Of a stretch of DNA of 64,000 nucleotides, positions 43,432 to 53,346 are shown piece after piece. How positions within the stretch are numbered: position 1 is the first letter of the stretch; every line of letters starts with the position of its first letter. The notes beneath the pieces are model-generated. The model was not told where the DNA came from and did not search any database. It was given only the letters and a program-made list of their open reading frames with translations. The DNA comes from AR12 sp036265915 (GTDB lineage: Bacteria; Methylomirabilota; Methylomirabilia; Rokubacteriales; CSP1-6): positions 1-64,000 of the forward strand of contig DATAOC010000114.1 in assembly GCA_036265915.1 (NCBI GenBank). The letters are read 5' to 3'. A program made the position numbers and the translations under genes.

Positions 43432-44478
43432 ATGAGGATGTGGACGACCGGCGTGTGCTCCCTCACTCTTGCGGTGGCGGCAGTGACGGCGGCTCCCGCC
43501 GCGGCGCAGGACAAGCTCGGGGTGGTGACCACCTCGGTCGGGCCGGTGACGGTCGCGCGAACCGCGGCGCCGCCCGCCCCGCTGAAGTTCAAGGATGATA
43601 TCTACCGGCACGACCGGGTTACGACCGGTGACGACGCGATGACGCGTATCCTGCTGGGTGGTAAGGTCATCGTCACCGCGCGCGAGCGCTCGACGCTCAC
43701 CATCACGGAGGTTCCCGGTCTCTCGACGGTCGACCTCACCAACGGCCGCATCGCGGTGGCCGTCGACAAGACGCGGATGAAGCCCGGCGAGCGAGTGGAC
43801 ATCCGGACGCCGAACGCCATCGCCGGCGTGCGCGGCACGGTGTTGATCGTCGAGGCAGTCGGCGGCACGTCGACGGTGACGGTGCTGCGCGGTCTCGTCG
43901 ACGTCGTGCGCGTCGATCCGAAGACCGGTCGTCCCACCGGTCCCGTCACGCCGGTCGGTGCGCAGCAGACGGTGGCCGTGAAGAACAACGTGCTGCCACC
44001 GCGGGCGCAGGCCATCACGCCGGAGCGGTCGCAACGCCTGTCGAAGGAGTTCTCGGCGCCGATCCAGCCCGTCGACTCCACGGCCGTCATGCCGGTGCAG
44101 GACGAGGTTGCTCGCGCCACCACGCTGCTGGACACGCTGGTGCCGGCGAGCAATCCGGGCGCGACCAGCGGCACGCGGATCGGGACCGACACGAAGCCGA
44201 CGCCGGCCGCGGACAGCACCAAGGCGACGCTCGGCACCGCGCCAGCCCTCACGACATCGACGCTCACGACCACCACCACGACGCTGGCGCCCGTGACGTC
44301 CGCCCTGCCGACGACGACCACGCTCACGCCGGTGACCTCGGCGCTGCCCACGACGACGCTGGCGCCGCTCACGACCGTGGTGCCCAAGACGACCAGCCTC
44401 GTTCCGCCGATCGTGCAGCCGGTCGTTCAACCGGTGGTTCAGCCCGTCCTGACGCCGGTGACCAATCTCCTGAAGTAG
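43432..44478 (+). CDS. FecR-like exported protein, paralogue 2, Thr/Pro-rich tail
   Basis: 348 residues. A signal peptide (MRMWTTGVCSLTLAVAAV, cleavage near AAAQ) leads to a FecR-type domain aligned with paralogue 1: YRHDRVTTGDDAMTRILLGG, TLTITEVPGLSTVDLTNGRIAVAVD, VDIRTPNAIAGVRGTV. The last 80 or so residues (from about 270) are a low-complexity Thr/Pro/Ala/Val tail with repeated LPTTTTL, APVTSALP and QPVVQPV units, suggesting a flexible or glycosylated wall-spanning linker. ATG 43432 has GAGG eight bases upstream. A 12-base-pair hairpin between its stop and the PIG-L stop probably terminates both genes. Confidence 0.78.
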   Translation: MRMWTTGVCSLTLAVAAVTAAPAAAQDKLGVVTTSVGPVTVARTAAPPAPLKFKDDIYRHDRVTTGDDAMTRILLGGKVIVTARERSTLTITEVPGLSTVDLTNGRIAVAVDKTRMKPGERVDIRTPNAIAGVRGTVLIVEAVGGTSTVTVLRGLVDVVRVDPKTGRPTGPVTPVGAQQTVAVKNNVLPPRAQAITPERSQRLSKEFSAPIQPVDSTAVMPVQDEVARATTLLDTLVPASNPGATSGTRIGTDTKPTPAADSTKATLGTAPALTTSTLTTTTTTLAPVTSALPTTTTLTPVTSALPTTTLAPLTTVVPKTTSLVPPIVQPVVQPVVQPVLTPVTNLLK

Positions 44479-44493
44479 ACGCGGATCAGACGC

Positions 44494-44522
44494 GCCGCGC
44501 GCCGTGCTGGACGGCGCGCGGC
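44494..44522. terminator. Bidirectional hairpin between convergent genes
   Basis: GCCGCGCGCCGT (44494-44505), a GCTGG loop and ACGGCGCGCGGC (44511-44522) form a 12-base-pair perfect stem. It lies exactly between the FecR-like gene and the PIG-L gene. No T-tract follows, so termination would be GC-hairpin-only or assisted. Confidence 0.6.
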
Positions 44523-44523
44523 C

Positions 44524-45267
44524 TCAGCCTTCCTCGAAGTCGTCGAGCACCATGCGACGGAACGCCTCGGCGGCGCGCAACCGCTTGCGCTTGCCCTGCT
44601 CGCGGGCCCACGTCTTGATCATCGGCGCCGGATCCCACGTTCCCATCTGGCTCTTGTGCTCGCGCAGCGCCTGGATCTTCAGCGCGAGCGTGGCCGTGAT
44701 GTCGACGAACGTGTCACTTCGCGAGGAGCCGTGCAGCCAGACCTCGCGCACGTGATGTGGCGCCAGTCCCTCGGCGAGGAGCTCGGGAAAGATGAAGCGC
44801 GTCTCCGCGGATGGAAACACCGCGTCCAGTGTCACGTCCGCCGCCACCCGGTGATCGGGATGGTTCATGTAGCGGTTGCCGTAGAATCGCATCGTCGGAT
44901 CGCCGCACACCACCGTGTCCGGGGTGTAGCGGCGGATCAGGCGCGTCAGATCGCGGCGCATGTCGATGCTCGCCGTCAGCACGCCGTCCTCGTAGTCGAG
45001 AAAGACGACGTCGTTGATGCCGAGCACGCGCGCGGCCGCGCGCTGCTCCTCTTCGCGAATCTTCGCCAGCCGCGGGCGCGTCATGTCGGCGGGTGTGAAC
45101 TGGTTCGACCCGGCGTCCCCGCGCGTCAGGCAGACGGTGACGATCTGCGCGCCCGCCCGCGCCCACGCGGCCAGCGTGCCGGCCACGGTGAACTCCTGGT
45201 CGTCGGGATGCGCGTGAATCGACAGCACGCGCCGCGGCGGTCGGGGCGCGCGGCTTGCGCGGGCCAT
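44524..45267 (-). CDS. PIG-L/LmbE-family deacetylase
   Basis: 247 residues with the zinc site of the family: the N-terminal HAHPDDQEF (H-P-D-D) and the later MNHPDHRVAAD (H-P-D-H), plus LTRGDAGSNQF and EEEQRAAARVLGINDVVFLDYEDG. Members remove an acetyl group from N-acetylglucosaminyl conjugates such as GlcNAc-PI, MshB-type substrates, or bacillithiol precursors. Here a sugar ABC system and a dienelactone-hydrolase-like gene are neighbours. It begins two bases after that gene's stop, so the two are probably cotranscribed. The basic C-terminus (EQGKRKRLRAAEAF) is unremarkable. Confidence 0.9.
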   Translation of the reverse strand: MARASRAPRPPRRVLSIHAHPDDQEFTVAGTLAAWARAGAQIVTVCLTRGDAGSNQFTPADMTRPRLAKIREEEQRAAARVLGINDVVFLDYEDGVLTASIDMRRDLTRLIRRYTPDTVVCGDPTMRFYGNRYMNHPDHRVAADVTLDAVFPSAETRFIFPELLAEGLAPHHVREVWLHGSSRSDTFVDITATLALKIQALREHKSQMGTWDPAPMIKTWAREQGKRKRLRAAEAFRRMVLDDFEEG

Positions 45268-45269
45268 GG

Positions 45270-46226
45270 TCAGCGCCGGCCGAACGACTGGTCGAGAAAC
45301 GTCTTCACGTCGGCGATGGCGCGTCGATGCGCGTCGGCGTCGTAGCCCAGCGTCGCGCCGCGGCTCATGCAGGCCGAGAGTCCGCTGAAGGGCCGACCGT
45401 CGTTGTCGACGAAGCTGCCGTCGCGCTGCTGGATCACGGTGCACGCGGCCGGGTTGACGACGTCGTCGAGTCGCCGCGCCGGCATGAAGAACGGGACGTC
45501 GAAGGCGTGCATCGCGCCTGCGTAGGCCACCAGCGAGACGGCGCGGCCGGCCGCCTGCCGCCGGGCGACCCAGTCCCGGCAGGGACCGATCGGTGTCCAG
45601 TCGTCGGCGGTCCCCTGGAAGATCCGTACGGGTCCTGGCGCCATGTCGGTCTCGTTCAGCAGACGCGCGTTGCAGCCGGCGGGATAGAGGGCGGCGAACG
45701 CGGCGAACTCCACGTCGGCGCGCAGGAACCGGCGCTCGAACTGCGCCTGGCTGGCCCACAGGGCCACCCAGCCGCCGTGCGAGAAGCCGAGGGCCGCGAT
45801 GCGGCGCGGATCCAGCCGGGGGTGGGCGGCGAGGAGGGCCAGCGCCCGATAGGTGTCGGTGAGGCGGCTGCCGATGCTGACGGGCGTGCGACCGGTGCAC
45901 ACCTCGCTGACGCCCCGCCCGCCGAAGCTGTCGAGCACGAAGGCGGCAAATCCCATGCGATTCAGCTCGCGCGCCCAGTCGGCGAGGTTCGGCGTGACGC
46001 CCGCGCACGAGTGAAGGACGATGACCGCGGGCACAGGCGCGGAGGCGCCCGCCGGGAGTGACAGATCACCGCTCACCACCGCGGGCCGCTCGTCGCCGTT
46101 CGCGGCCAGCGTCAGCGTCGGGATCTCGAGCCGGCCCGTCTGCCCGCTGCTCATCGTGGACAGCGCGCGCCCCGAGCTACAGCCCGTCGTCAGGCCGACG
46201 AGCAGCAGGATCAACCAGTAACGCAT
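45270..46226 (-). CDS. Dienelactone hydrolase-like alpha/beta-hydrolase
   Basis: 318 residues. The N-terminus is an export signal ending in GLTTGCSSG, a weak lipobox, so it may be a lipoprotein. The alpha/beta-hydrolase body has VIVLHSCAGVTPNL, a nucleophile elbow GFSHGGW, an acid near FQGTADDWTPIG and a histidine in GAMHAFDVPFF, resembling the DLH family with a serine nucleophile. Five cysteines in the second half may form disulfides, as in a secreted enzyme. TATAGA (46234-46239) and an AGAGGA site both precede the ATG. It is coupled to the PIG-L gene and divergent from a small membrane-protein gene. Confidence 0.82.
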   Translation of the reverse strand: MRYWLILLLVGLTTGCSSGRALSTMSSGQTGRLEIPTLTLAANGDERPAVVSGDLSLPAGASAPVPAVIVLHSCAGVTPNLADWARELNRMGFAAFVLDSFGGRGVSEVCTGRTPVSIGSRLTDTYRALALLAAHPRLDPRRIAALGFSHGGWVALWASQAQFERRFLRADVEFAAFAALYPAGCNARLLNETDMAPGPVRIFQGTADDWTPIGPCRDWVARRQAAGRAVSLVAYAGAMHAFDVPFFMPARRLDDVVNPAACTVIQQRDGSFVDNDGRPFSGLSACMSRGATLGYDADAHRRAIADVKTFLDQSFGRR

Positions 46227-46295
46227 GCGGTCCTCTATACCAGATGCCGCAGCCAATTTCTTGACAGCGGCGTGGCGACCGCGATGTCCTGAGGT

Positions 46296-46799
46296 GTGCC
46301 GTCCACGAGTCCGCCGTCCATTCGAACGGTGATCATCATGGGGCTCGCATTTGGCGGCATGGGAACCCTCATCGTGCTGCTCGGCCTCGGCGTCGTCGGG
46401 CAACCGAAGCCGGGCGACGCACCACCGTGGGTCATCGTGTGCGCCGGCTTCGCGTTCATCCTGGGCGGCCTCGCCGTCATCGTCGGCTACGGCGTGGCCA
46501 ATGGTGTTGGCCCGGACGGGGACGTGGCGCCCGGCACGCCGTGGCCGATCCGCGCCGTGCAGTACGTGCTGGGCGTCGGCGTGGCGGTCCTGCTCGCGGT
46601 GATCGCCACCTGGGTGGCCTTCGGGCCGGGACCGCGGCATTTCAGCGCCACCGGGACGTTCGGCCGTGGACCGGTCAGCGAGATCAGCGGCCGGATCGCG
46701 TTCGGCGCCGGCGCCGTCCTGCTGTGGCTCTTCACCGGCATCGTGTCGGTGATGAGCGTGAGGCGGCTGCGACGCGCGGGTCGCGCTCAGCTGCCGTAG
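46296..46799 (+). CDS. Small four-helix membrane protein, unknown function
   Basis: 167 residues. Four hydrophobic segments are visible: about 10-35, 44-66, 86-108 and 133-156; the last is followed by a basic tail. I do not recognise the family. GTG 46296 is taken as start because it follows GAGGT; an internal ATG at 46338 would remove the first 14 residues and leave the first helix incomplete. TTGACA at 46261-46266 may be its -35 box, with a weak TGTCCT 18 bases downstream. It overlaps the convergent binding-protein gene by 13 bases at the 3' ends. Confidence 0.6.
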   Translation: MPSTSPPSIRTVIIMGLAFGGMGTLIVLLGLGVVGQPKPGDAPPWVIVCAGFAFILGGLAVIVGYGVANGVGPDGDVAPGTPWPIRAVQYVLGVGVAVLLAVIATWVAFGPGPRHFSATGTFGRGPVSEISGRIAFGAGAVLLWLFTGIVSVMSVRRLRRAGRAQLP

Positions 46800-48049
46800 A
46801 TCTTTCTGAGCTCCGCGGCCGCCCACTTCACGGCGTCGTCCGCCGCCATGCCCTGGATGGCCTTGGCGTACATGTCGACCATGATGAACTTGCTCAGCGC
46901 CTCGGTGGCGGCGCGGCCGGACGGGCCCGCGTAGCCGACCTGCCGCGCGCTCCGCAACGTCTCCGGGAAGACCGCCGTCTTGGGATCCTTCTTCCAGAGC
47001 GGATGGTCGGCGTACACCTTCGTGCCCGGGATGCCGAACGTGTCCATGGTCTCGAAGTAGCGGTCGAACCGTGCGCGGTCCATGTAGAACCGGATGAAGT
47101 CCTTCGCGACCTTCGGGTTCTTGCTGTACTTCATGACGCACGAGTTGTAGCAGGGCAGCCAGTAGAACCGCCCGGCCGGGCCCGGCGGATAGTGGCCGTG
47201 GTTCGTTCCCTTGTAGACGTCGGGAAACTTCTGGCGCGCGGCCACGTAGATCGACGGCGCGTTGCCCGTGAGCGAGATCTCCTGGGAGAGGAACGCGCGG
47301 TTGTTGTTGCTGTCGTCCCACGCGAGGCCCCCCTCGTCGAACACGTCCTTCCACAGCGCGACGGTGAACTTCACCGCGTCGACCGTCGCCTTGCTGTCGA
47401 GGACGACCGTCTTGCCGTCGCGCTGCACTTCCTGCCCGCCCCACATCCAGACCACGGGATAGGCCCAGGCATTGGGGTCGTTCACCGTGTGGCCGAAGGC
47501 CTGGCCGAACGGCTTGCCCTTGGCCTTCATCGCCTTGCCGATGCGCCGGAAGTCGTCCCAGGTCTGCGGGTAGTCGAAGCCCGCCTCCTTGAACCAGTCC
47601 TCGCGGTACGTGATGGCCCACGAGATGACGAAGTACGGCACGCCGATCCACTGGCCCTTCGGCGTGGTGACGTTGGTCTTCACGTAGTCCCACCAGCCGC
47701 CCTGCTTGCGCCCGATCTCGTCGGCCACGTCGCTCACGTCGACGAGCGCGTTCTCGTAGAGCTGCGGATAGTTGTTGGGCACGGTCACGAGGTCGGCGCC
47801 GGCGCCGCTCTGGATGGCGGCCGTGATGCGTGCCTGGAGATCGTTCTGATTGATGCGCTCGACGGCAATCTCGACGCCGGCCTGCTTTCCGAACTCCCTC
47901 GCCTGCTCGTCGAAGACGTGGTCGGCGGCCGGCACGAAGTGCGACCACTGCAGCACGTGAAGCCGCGTGCCCTGCGCGAAGGCGGGCCCTCCGGCAAGAA
48001 GCGATGCCGCGGCCGAGGTCTTGAGGAACGTGCGGCGGGTGAGCGGCAT
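46787..48049 (-). CDS. Carbohydrate ABC transporter substrate-binding protein 2
   Basis: 420 residues paralogous to the binding protein at 41907-43178, with the same twin-arginine-type signal (LTRRTFLKTSAAASLLAGG) and matching blocks: YREDWFKEAGFDYPQTWDDF, DPNAWAYPVVWMWGGQEVQRDGKTVV, WDDSNNNRAFLSQEISLTGN and the C-terminal AAELRKIYGS. The ligand-side residues differ, so specificity may have diverged. ATG 48049 has GAGGAGG upstream. Unlike the first copy it has no permease genes beside it, and lies 16 bases after the gspB stop. It may share the permeases of the first system or serve a remote one. Confidence 0.92.
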   Translation of the reverse strand: MPLTRRTFLKTSAAASLLAGGPAFAQGTRLHVLQWSHFVPAADHVFDEQAREFGKQAGVEIAVERINQNDLQARITAAIQSGAGADLVTVPNNYPQLYENALVDVSDVADEIGRKQGGWWDYVKTNVTTPKGQWIGVPYFVISWAITYREDWFKEAGFDYPQTWDDFRRIGKAMKAKGKPFGQAFGHTVNDPNAWAYPVVWMWGGQEVQRDGKTVVLDSKATVDAVKFTVALWKDVFDEGGLAWDDSNNNRAFLSQEISLTGNAPSIYVAARQKFPDVYKGTNHGHYPPGPAGRFYWLPCYNSCVMKYSKNPKVAKDFIRFYMDRARFDRYFETMDTFGIPGTKVYADHPLWKKDPKTAVFPETLRSARQVGYAGPSGRAATEALSKFIMVDMYAKAIQGMAADDAVKWAAAELRKIYGS

Positions 48050-48065
48050 CGAGGCCTCCTCGGGA

Positions 48066-48875
48066 CTAGGGTCGAAGGACGACGCGCCGGCCGTCCTCCA
48101 CGATCACGACGGCGTTCGGCTGGATCTCCTGGATCTTCGCACTGTCGAGGATGGTGTCGCCCTCGACATACTTGCGACCGTTGATGAACGCGAGTCGGCG
48201 GCTCTTGTCCTCGGCATAGACGATCACCTCGAGCCGTACCGGCGCGCTGAGCTGCCCTTTCGCGGGCGGCGCCGTCGAGGCCGGCGGTGCCGGCGGCGGA
48301 CTCACCGTCGGAGCGGCCGCCGCGGGTGGTGCAGGGGCGAGCGGTGCCGCCGCTGGCGGCGCCGGCCGCACCGGTGCGGGCAGCGGCGATGGCGCCGTAG
48401 TCGGCGCGGCGCCGGCCGAGGGCGCCGCGGTCGCGATGCGCGGCGGCGGCGCGCTCGGCTCCGCCGCTCGAGGGAGATCGGGCGCCGGCGTGTGCGGTTG
48501 TGATCGCTTGTCCGCTACGGCGCGGGGCGGCTTCGGCGCCGGCGTGGCAGCGGCGGCAGGCGACGATCCCGGTGGCGTCGTCCGCACGAGCGGCGGTGGC
48601 GGCGGCGCGGGCGGCTGCTGGACGGCGGCCGGCTCCTCGGCCGCGCTCGGCGACATCGTCGTGAGCGGCGTGACGGTGGCCACCGGTGCCGCCGGCCACA
48701 GCAGCCAGACCGCGAGGACACCGCCGGCGAACGCAGCGCCGCCGCCGATCATGGCCATGCGCCAGCGCGATCCGTCATCTCCGTCCGGCGCGGGCGAGAG
48801 AAGCCGGCGCATGGCGGGCGCGTGGGCGTCGCGTTGCTCCGCGGCCTTCTTGAGCGCGTCGAGGATGTAGGACAC
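48066..48875 (-). CDS. gspB: GspB-like protein of type II secretion
   Basis: 269 residues. The N-terminus SYILDALKKAAEQRD is the hallmark of GspB/ExeB. A transmembrane segment follows at about 46-64 (AMIGGGAAFAGGVLAVWLL), then a very long Pro/Ala-rich linker (about 65-205), and a C-terminal GspB domain (RLEVIVYAEDKSRRLAFINGRKYVEGDTI). GspB works with the GspA ATPase to help assemble the secretin through peptidoglycan. The start GTG is one base after the gspA stop, so the two form an operon. No other gsp gene is in the window. Confidence 0.85.
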   Translation of the reverse strand: MSYILDALKKAAEQRDAHAPAMRRLLSPAPDGDDGSRWRMAMIGGGAAFAGGVLAVWLLWPAAPVATVTPLTTMSPSAAEEPAAVQQPPAPPPPPLVRTTPPGSSPAAAATPAPKPPRAVADKRSQPHTPAPDLPRAAEPSAPPPRIATAAPSAGAAPTTAPSPLPAPVRPAPPAAAPLAPAPPAAAAPTVSPPPAPPASTAPPAKGQLSAPVRLEVIVYAEDKSRRLAFINGRKYVEGDTILDSAKIQEIQPNAVVIVEDGRRVVLRP

Positions 48876-48876
48876 G

Positions 48877-50556
48877 TCAGGGCCTCGCCTTCGAGAGTGA
48901 CGGCATTCGCGCGTCCGGTGCCATGGCAGAGATCCGGACGAGCGTCTCCTCACCGACGATGCCGTCGGGGGTGAGACCGTTCTCGCGCTGGAATGCCACG
49001 ACGCGCTGTTTGAGCTCGTCGTCGTAGAGCGTGCGATCGCCGCCGCCGTCGCCCGTGAGTTGCCGGCGGAGCCACACCACGTCGCGGCTGCTCATGCCGG
49101 GCCGGAGATCGGTGGTGGCCGGCCCCTGCGTCTTCCACACCGCGACGAAATCGCCGTCCCACAGCTGTTCGATCTCGCCCAGGGAGAACGTCGCCGTCGT
49201 GCCCGCCAGATCCAGGATCGCGCTCTCGCCCGTCAGGCCCGTGACCGTCCCATAGTGAGCGTCGCCGGCCGGTGTGCGCAGCGTCAGCACGACGGGAAGA
49301 TCGAGGCGTCGCAGCACGTTCCACGTCCCGCTCCGGGCGAGGCATCGCAGGCCGACGCGGCGAGCGTGGTCGCAGCCCGACTCGGCGCGGGGTCCCGAGT
49401 AGTCCTGGCCCCAGAGCGCCAGGAGCGTCGCGAACGCCGCGTCGCGGTCCTGCGTGCGCGAGCCGAGCAGCGATACGAGCGTCGGCTTCTCGCCGTCTGC
49501 CGTGGGGGCGGCCACCGACGCAGTCGGGACAACCGGTGCGCCGGCGGGCATGGCGGGTGCGGCGGCGGCGGCGGCCGGCGTCGCGATCGATTCCGCGGTG
49601 CGTGGCGCGGCGACGCCGGGCACGAGGATCCGCTTTGCCCACCATTGCGTCACGTACTCGATCGCGTTCGGGCGCAGCATGGTGACGCCGAACAGGGTGG
49701 CGGCGATGATGGCGGCCGCGATGCCCGCCTCGAGGCAGTACTGCGCTGCCCCGGGTCCCAGCACTTCTGCCGCCGCGCGGTGGACGATCCTCGCCGACAG
49801 GCGCCGCTTGCCCTTGGCGAACCCGCCCAGGAGCGCGCGATCGCAGATGCTGTTGATCAATCGGGCCACGCCGCCGGAGCGCCGGTGCACGAGCCAGAGG
49901 GCGGCGCGCGAGAACATCATCTCGTGCTGCCCGGCGACCTCGAGACGGTGACGGACGTAGGCCTTCGTCTCCGCGAATCGGAACGGGCGCAGATGGTAGC
50001 GGGCGGTGATTCGCTGTCCGAGCTGCCGCAGGTCGGCGCGCTTCAGCAGGTCGGCCAGCTCTGGCTGTCCGATCAGGATGACTTGCAGCAGCTTCTCGCG
50101 CGTCGTCTCGATGTTCGTCAGCAGGCGCAGCTCCTCGAGGACTTCCGGGCTCAGGTTCTGCGCCTCGTCGATGATCACGACGGTGCGTCGGCCCTGCGCG
50201 TGAGTCTCGAGCAGCTTCTTCGAGAGCGCGTCGATCAGGGCCTTGACGCTGGTGGTGCCGGCGGGGATATCGACGTGCAGCTCCTGGCTCACCGCGGCCA
50301 GCAGCTCCACCGCCGTGAGCCGGGGCGTGAAGATCATCGCCACGTCCACCTCGGGGGGCAGCTGATCGAGCAGCGCGCGGCAGACGGTCGTCTTGCCGGT
50401 GCCGATCTCGCCGGTGAGCTGCACGAAGCCGCCGCCCTGCAGCCCGTACACGAGATGGGCCAGCGCCTCCCGATGACCTTCGCTCAGGAACAGGTACCGG
50501 GGGTCGGGGGCGAGCGAAAACGGCCGTTCGGTCAGGCCGAAATACGCGGCGTACAC
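48877..50556 (-). CDS. gspA: GspA/ExeA-like secretion ATPase with C39-like and PG-binding domains
   Basis: 559 residues arranged as an AAA ATPase (VYAAYFGLTERPFSLAPDP, Walker A GEIGTGKTT, Walker B VVIIDEAQNL), a transmembrane helix (about 280-300, IAAAIIAATLFGVTML), an Ala/Pro linker, a C39-peptidase-like domain lacking an evident catalytic cysteine in the usual place, and a C-terminal peptidoglycan-binding domain (RPGMSSRDVVWLRRQL...VAFQRENGLTPDGIVGEETL). This is the GspA architecture. It opens the cell wall for the secretin with GspB. The start is the GTG at 50556, 7 bases below a strong promoter, with no clear Shine-Dalgarno. Confidence 0.9.
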   Translation of the reverse strand: MYAAYFGLTERPFSLAPDPRYLFLSEGHREALAHLVYGLQGGGFVQLTGEIGTGKTTVCRALLDQLPPEVDVAMIFTPRLTAVELLAAVSQELHVDIPAGTTSVKALIDALSKKLLETHAQGRRTVVIIDEAQNLSPEVLEELRLLTNIETTREKLLQVILIGQPELADLLKRADLRQLGQRITARYHLRPFRFAETKAYVRHRLEVAGQHEMMFSRAALWLVHRRSGGVARLINSICDRALLGGFAKGKRRLSARIVHRAAAEVLGPGAAQYCLEAGIAAAIIAATLFGVTMLRPNAIEYVTQWWAKRILVPGVAAPRTAESIATPAAAAAAPAMPAGAPVVPTASVAAPTADGEKPTLVSLLGSRTQDRDAAFATLLALWGQDYSGPRAESGCDHARRVGLRCLARSGTWNVLRRLDLPVVLTLRTPAGDAHYGTVTGLTGESAILDLAGTTATFSLGEIEQLWDGDFVAVWKTQGPATTDLRPGMSSRDVVWLRRQLTGDGGGDRTLYDDELKQRVVAFQRENGLTPDGIVGEETLVRISAMAPDARMPSLSKARP

Positions 50557-50563
50557 GCCGCCA

Positions 50564-50592
50564 ACCCTAGTCAACCGGGGCCGCAACGTCAA
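50564..50592 (-). promoter_or_regulatory. Promoter of gspA-gspB
   Basis: On the minus strand, -35 TTGACG (50587-50592) and -10 TAGGGT (50564-50569) with a 17-base spacer. Seven bases separate the -10 from the GTG start, so the message would be leaderless. A GCCGCAA/TTGCGGC inverted repeat with its loop over the -35 box may be the glnS terminator. Confidence 0.65.
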
Positions 50593-50617
50593 GTTTGCGG
50601 CGGCCCCCGGCCGGGCT

Positions 50618-52288
<1,671 letters not shown>

Positions 52289-52339
52289 CGTCCCCTCATC
52301 GTACCAAACGGGGCGCGCAGGCGACGCGCCGCGGACGCG

Positions 52340-52921
52340 CTACGTGCGCGGCTTCACCCAGCTCTCCGACCACGCCAGACACGCGCTGGACGACTGCCGG
52401 TCGCCGCGCATCTCGGCCCACACCTTGCCATCGGGCACCTTGCCGTTGAACTCCACGCGCGCGGCGCGTGCGGGGAAGAACGTGCTGAACACCCCGATCG
52501 GGCGGTTCTGGAAGCCCGGCGGCGCGTTGAGGATGAACGGCGTGATGGTGTCCGACCACGTCATCACGATGCGGTCGCCGCCGCCGACGATCGTCTCCGT
52601 CACCGGCTGCGGCGGCGCTCCGGCGCGGGTGAACTGCGCGGCCACGATGGGCAGGCTCGTGTCCGCGAACTTCTGGTACAGGATGCTCTCGATCGTCTTC
52701 TGCAGCCATCGCGCGACGGCCGGATTGTCGGAATAGATCCGCGTCTGACCCCCGGTCACGGTGGAGTCGACGAACAGCGCGTGACCGGCGCCGTCGGGAC
52801 ACCACAGCACGCGCCAGTGGCTGAAGCGGTCGGACAGCGTGGTGCCGCCGTCCGGACTCAGACGGATGAACGAGTTCTCGCCGGTCATGAGGACGTCGTT
52901 GGGATCGACAGGTGGCGTCAT
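52340..52921 (-). CDS. Conserved-looking hypothetical protein, 193 residues
   Basis: No family recognised. The text has PVDPNDVLMTGENSFIRLSP at the start, then FSHWRVLWCPDGAGHALFVDS, a long beta-rich middle (VTETIVGGGDRIVMTWSDTITPFI) and VFSTFFPARAARVEFNGKVPDGKVW. It is soluble, mostly polar and beta-rich, with two widely spaced cysteines, no signal and no membrane segment. ATG 52921 has a clear GAGGAG ribosome site and codon use matches the neighbours, so it is a real gene. It lies 51 bases upstream of glnS on the same strand and is divergent from the zinc-ribbon gene. A role in sugar or lactone handling is imaginable but unsupported. Confidence 0.6.
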   Translation of the reverse strand: MTPPVDPNDVLMTGENSFIRLSPDGGTTLSDRFSHWRVLWCPDGAGHALFVDSTVTGGQTRIYSDNPAVARWLQKTIESILYQKFADTSLPIVAAQFTRAGAPPQPVTETIVGGGDRIVMTWSDTITPFILNAPPGFQNRPIGVFSTFFPARAARVEFNGKVPDGKVWAEMRGDRQSSSACLAWSESWVKPRT

Positions 52922-53023
52922 GGGTCTCCTCGCTGCGGACGGATTGGGTCCCGATGATGGCGCAGCGAACGGCGCTCGGCAAGCTACTTGCGCACGGGGG
53001 CCTTCATGTACAATGCGTCCGCC

Positions 53024-53332
53024 ATGAAGCGGGCGGGAGTCAACAAGAAGGCGGTCGCGAAGCCGCTGTCATCGCCGGCGCCCGTATCGCCCGCGAAACA
53101 CTCCGCGCGCGTGGTGTCGCTGCTCGATCCCGACCTCGTGCTCGAGCGCGCCGCGCGGCGGTTCCTGCCGCAGCCGATCGATCGGTGCGTGAAGTGTCAC
53201 AGCACGTTCATCGGTCGCGAGCCCGCCTTCATCCACTGTTACTACTGCGGCAAGATGGCCCGCATCGCGAACGCCTCGCTGCTTCTGCAGGAGGAATTCG
53301 AGATGCGCTCCGGCATGCGCGCCGCGAGCTGA
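53024..53332 (+). CDS. Small protein with zinc-ribbon-like Cys motif
   Basis: 102 residues. A basic N-terminus (KRAGVNKKAVAKPLSS) precedes a two-site zinc-ribbon: RCVKCHS and HCYYCGKM, i.e. CxxC...CxxC with histidine nearby. A helix (LLLQEEFEMRSGMR) ends it. Such modules bind nucleic acid or act in small regulators; function unknown. ATG 53024 is preferred because TACAAT (53009-53014) lies nine bases upstream and no Shine-Dalgarno exists; ATG at 53006 would add six residues but then straddles the -10 box. The stop is 14 bases from that of the convergent monooxygenase-like gene. Confidence 0.65.
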   Translation: MKRAGVNKKAVAKPLSSPAPVSPAKHSARVVSLLDPDLVLERAARRFLPQPIDRCVKCHSTFIGREPAFIHCYYCGKMARIANASLLLQEEFEMRSGMRAAS

Positions 53333-53346
53333 GCCTCAGCGTCCGG

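Noticed and set aside
45270..47948. A possible 892-residue fusion on the minus strand including the dienelactone hydrolase
   Set aside because: The extra N-terminal part is the wrong frame of the binding-protein gene and membrane-protein region. The hydrolase has its own signal peptide at 46226.
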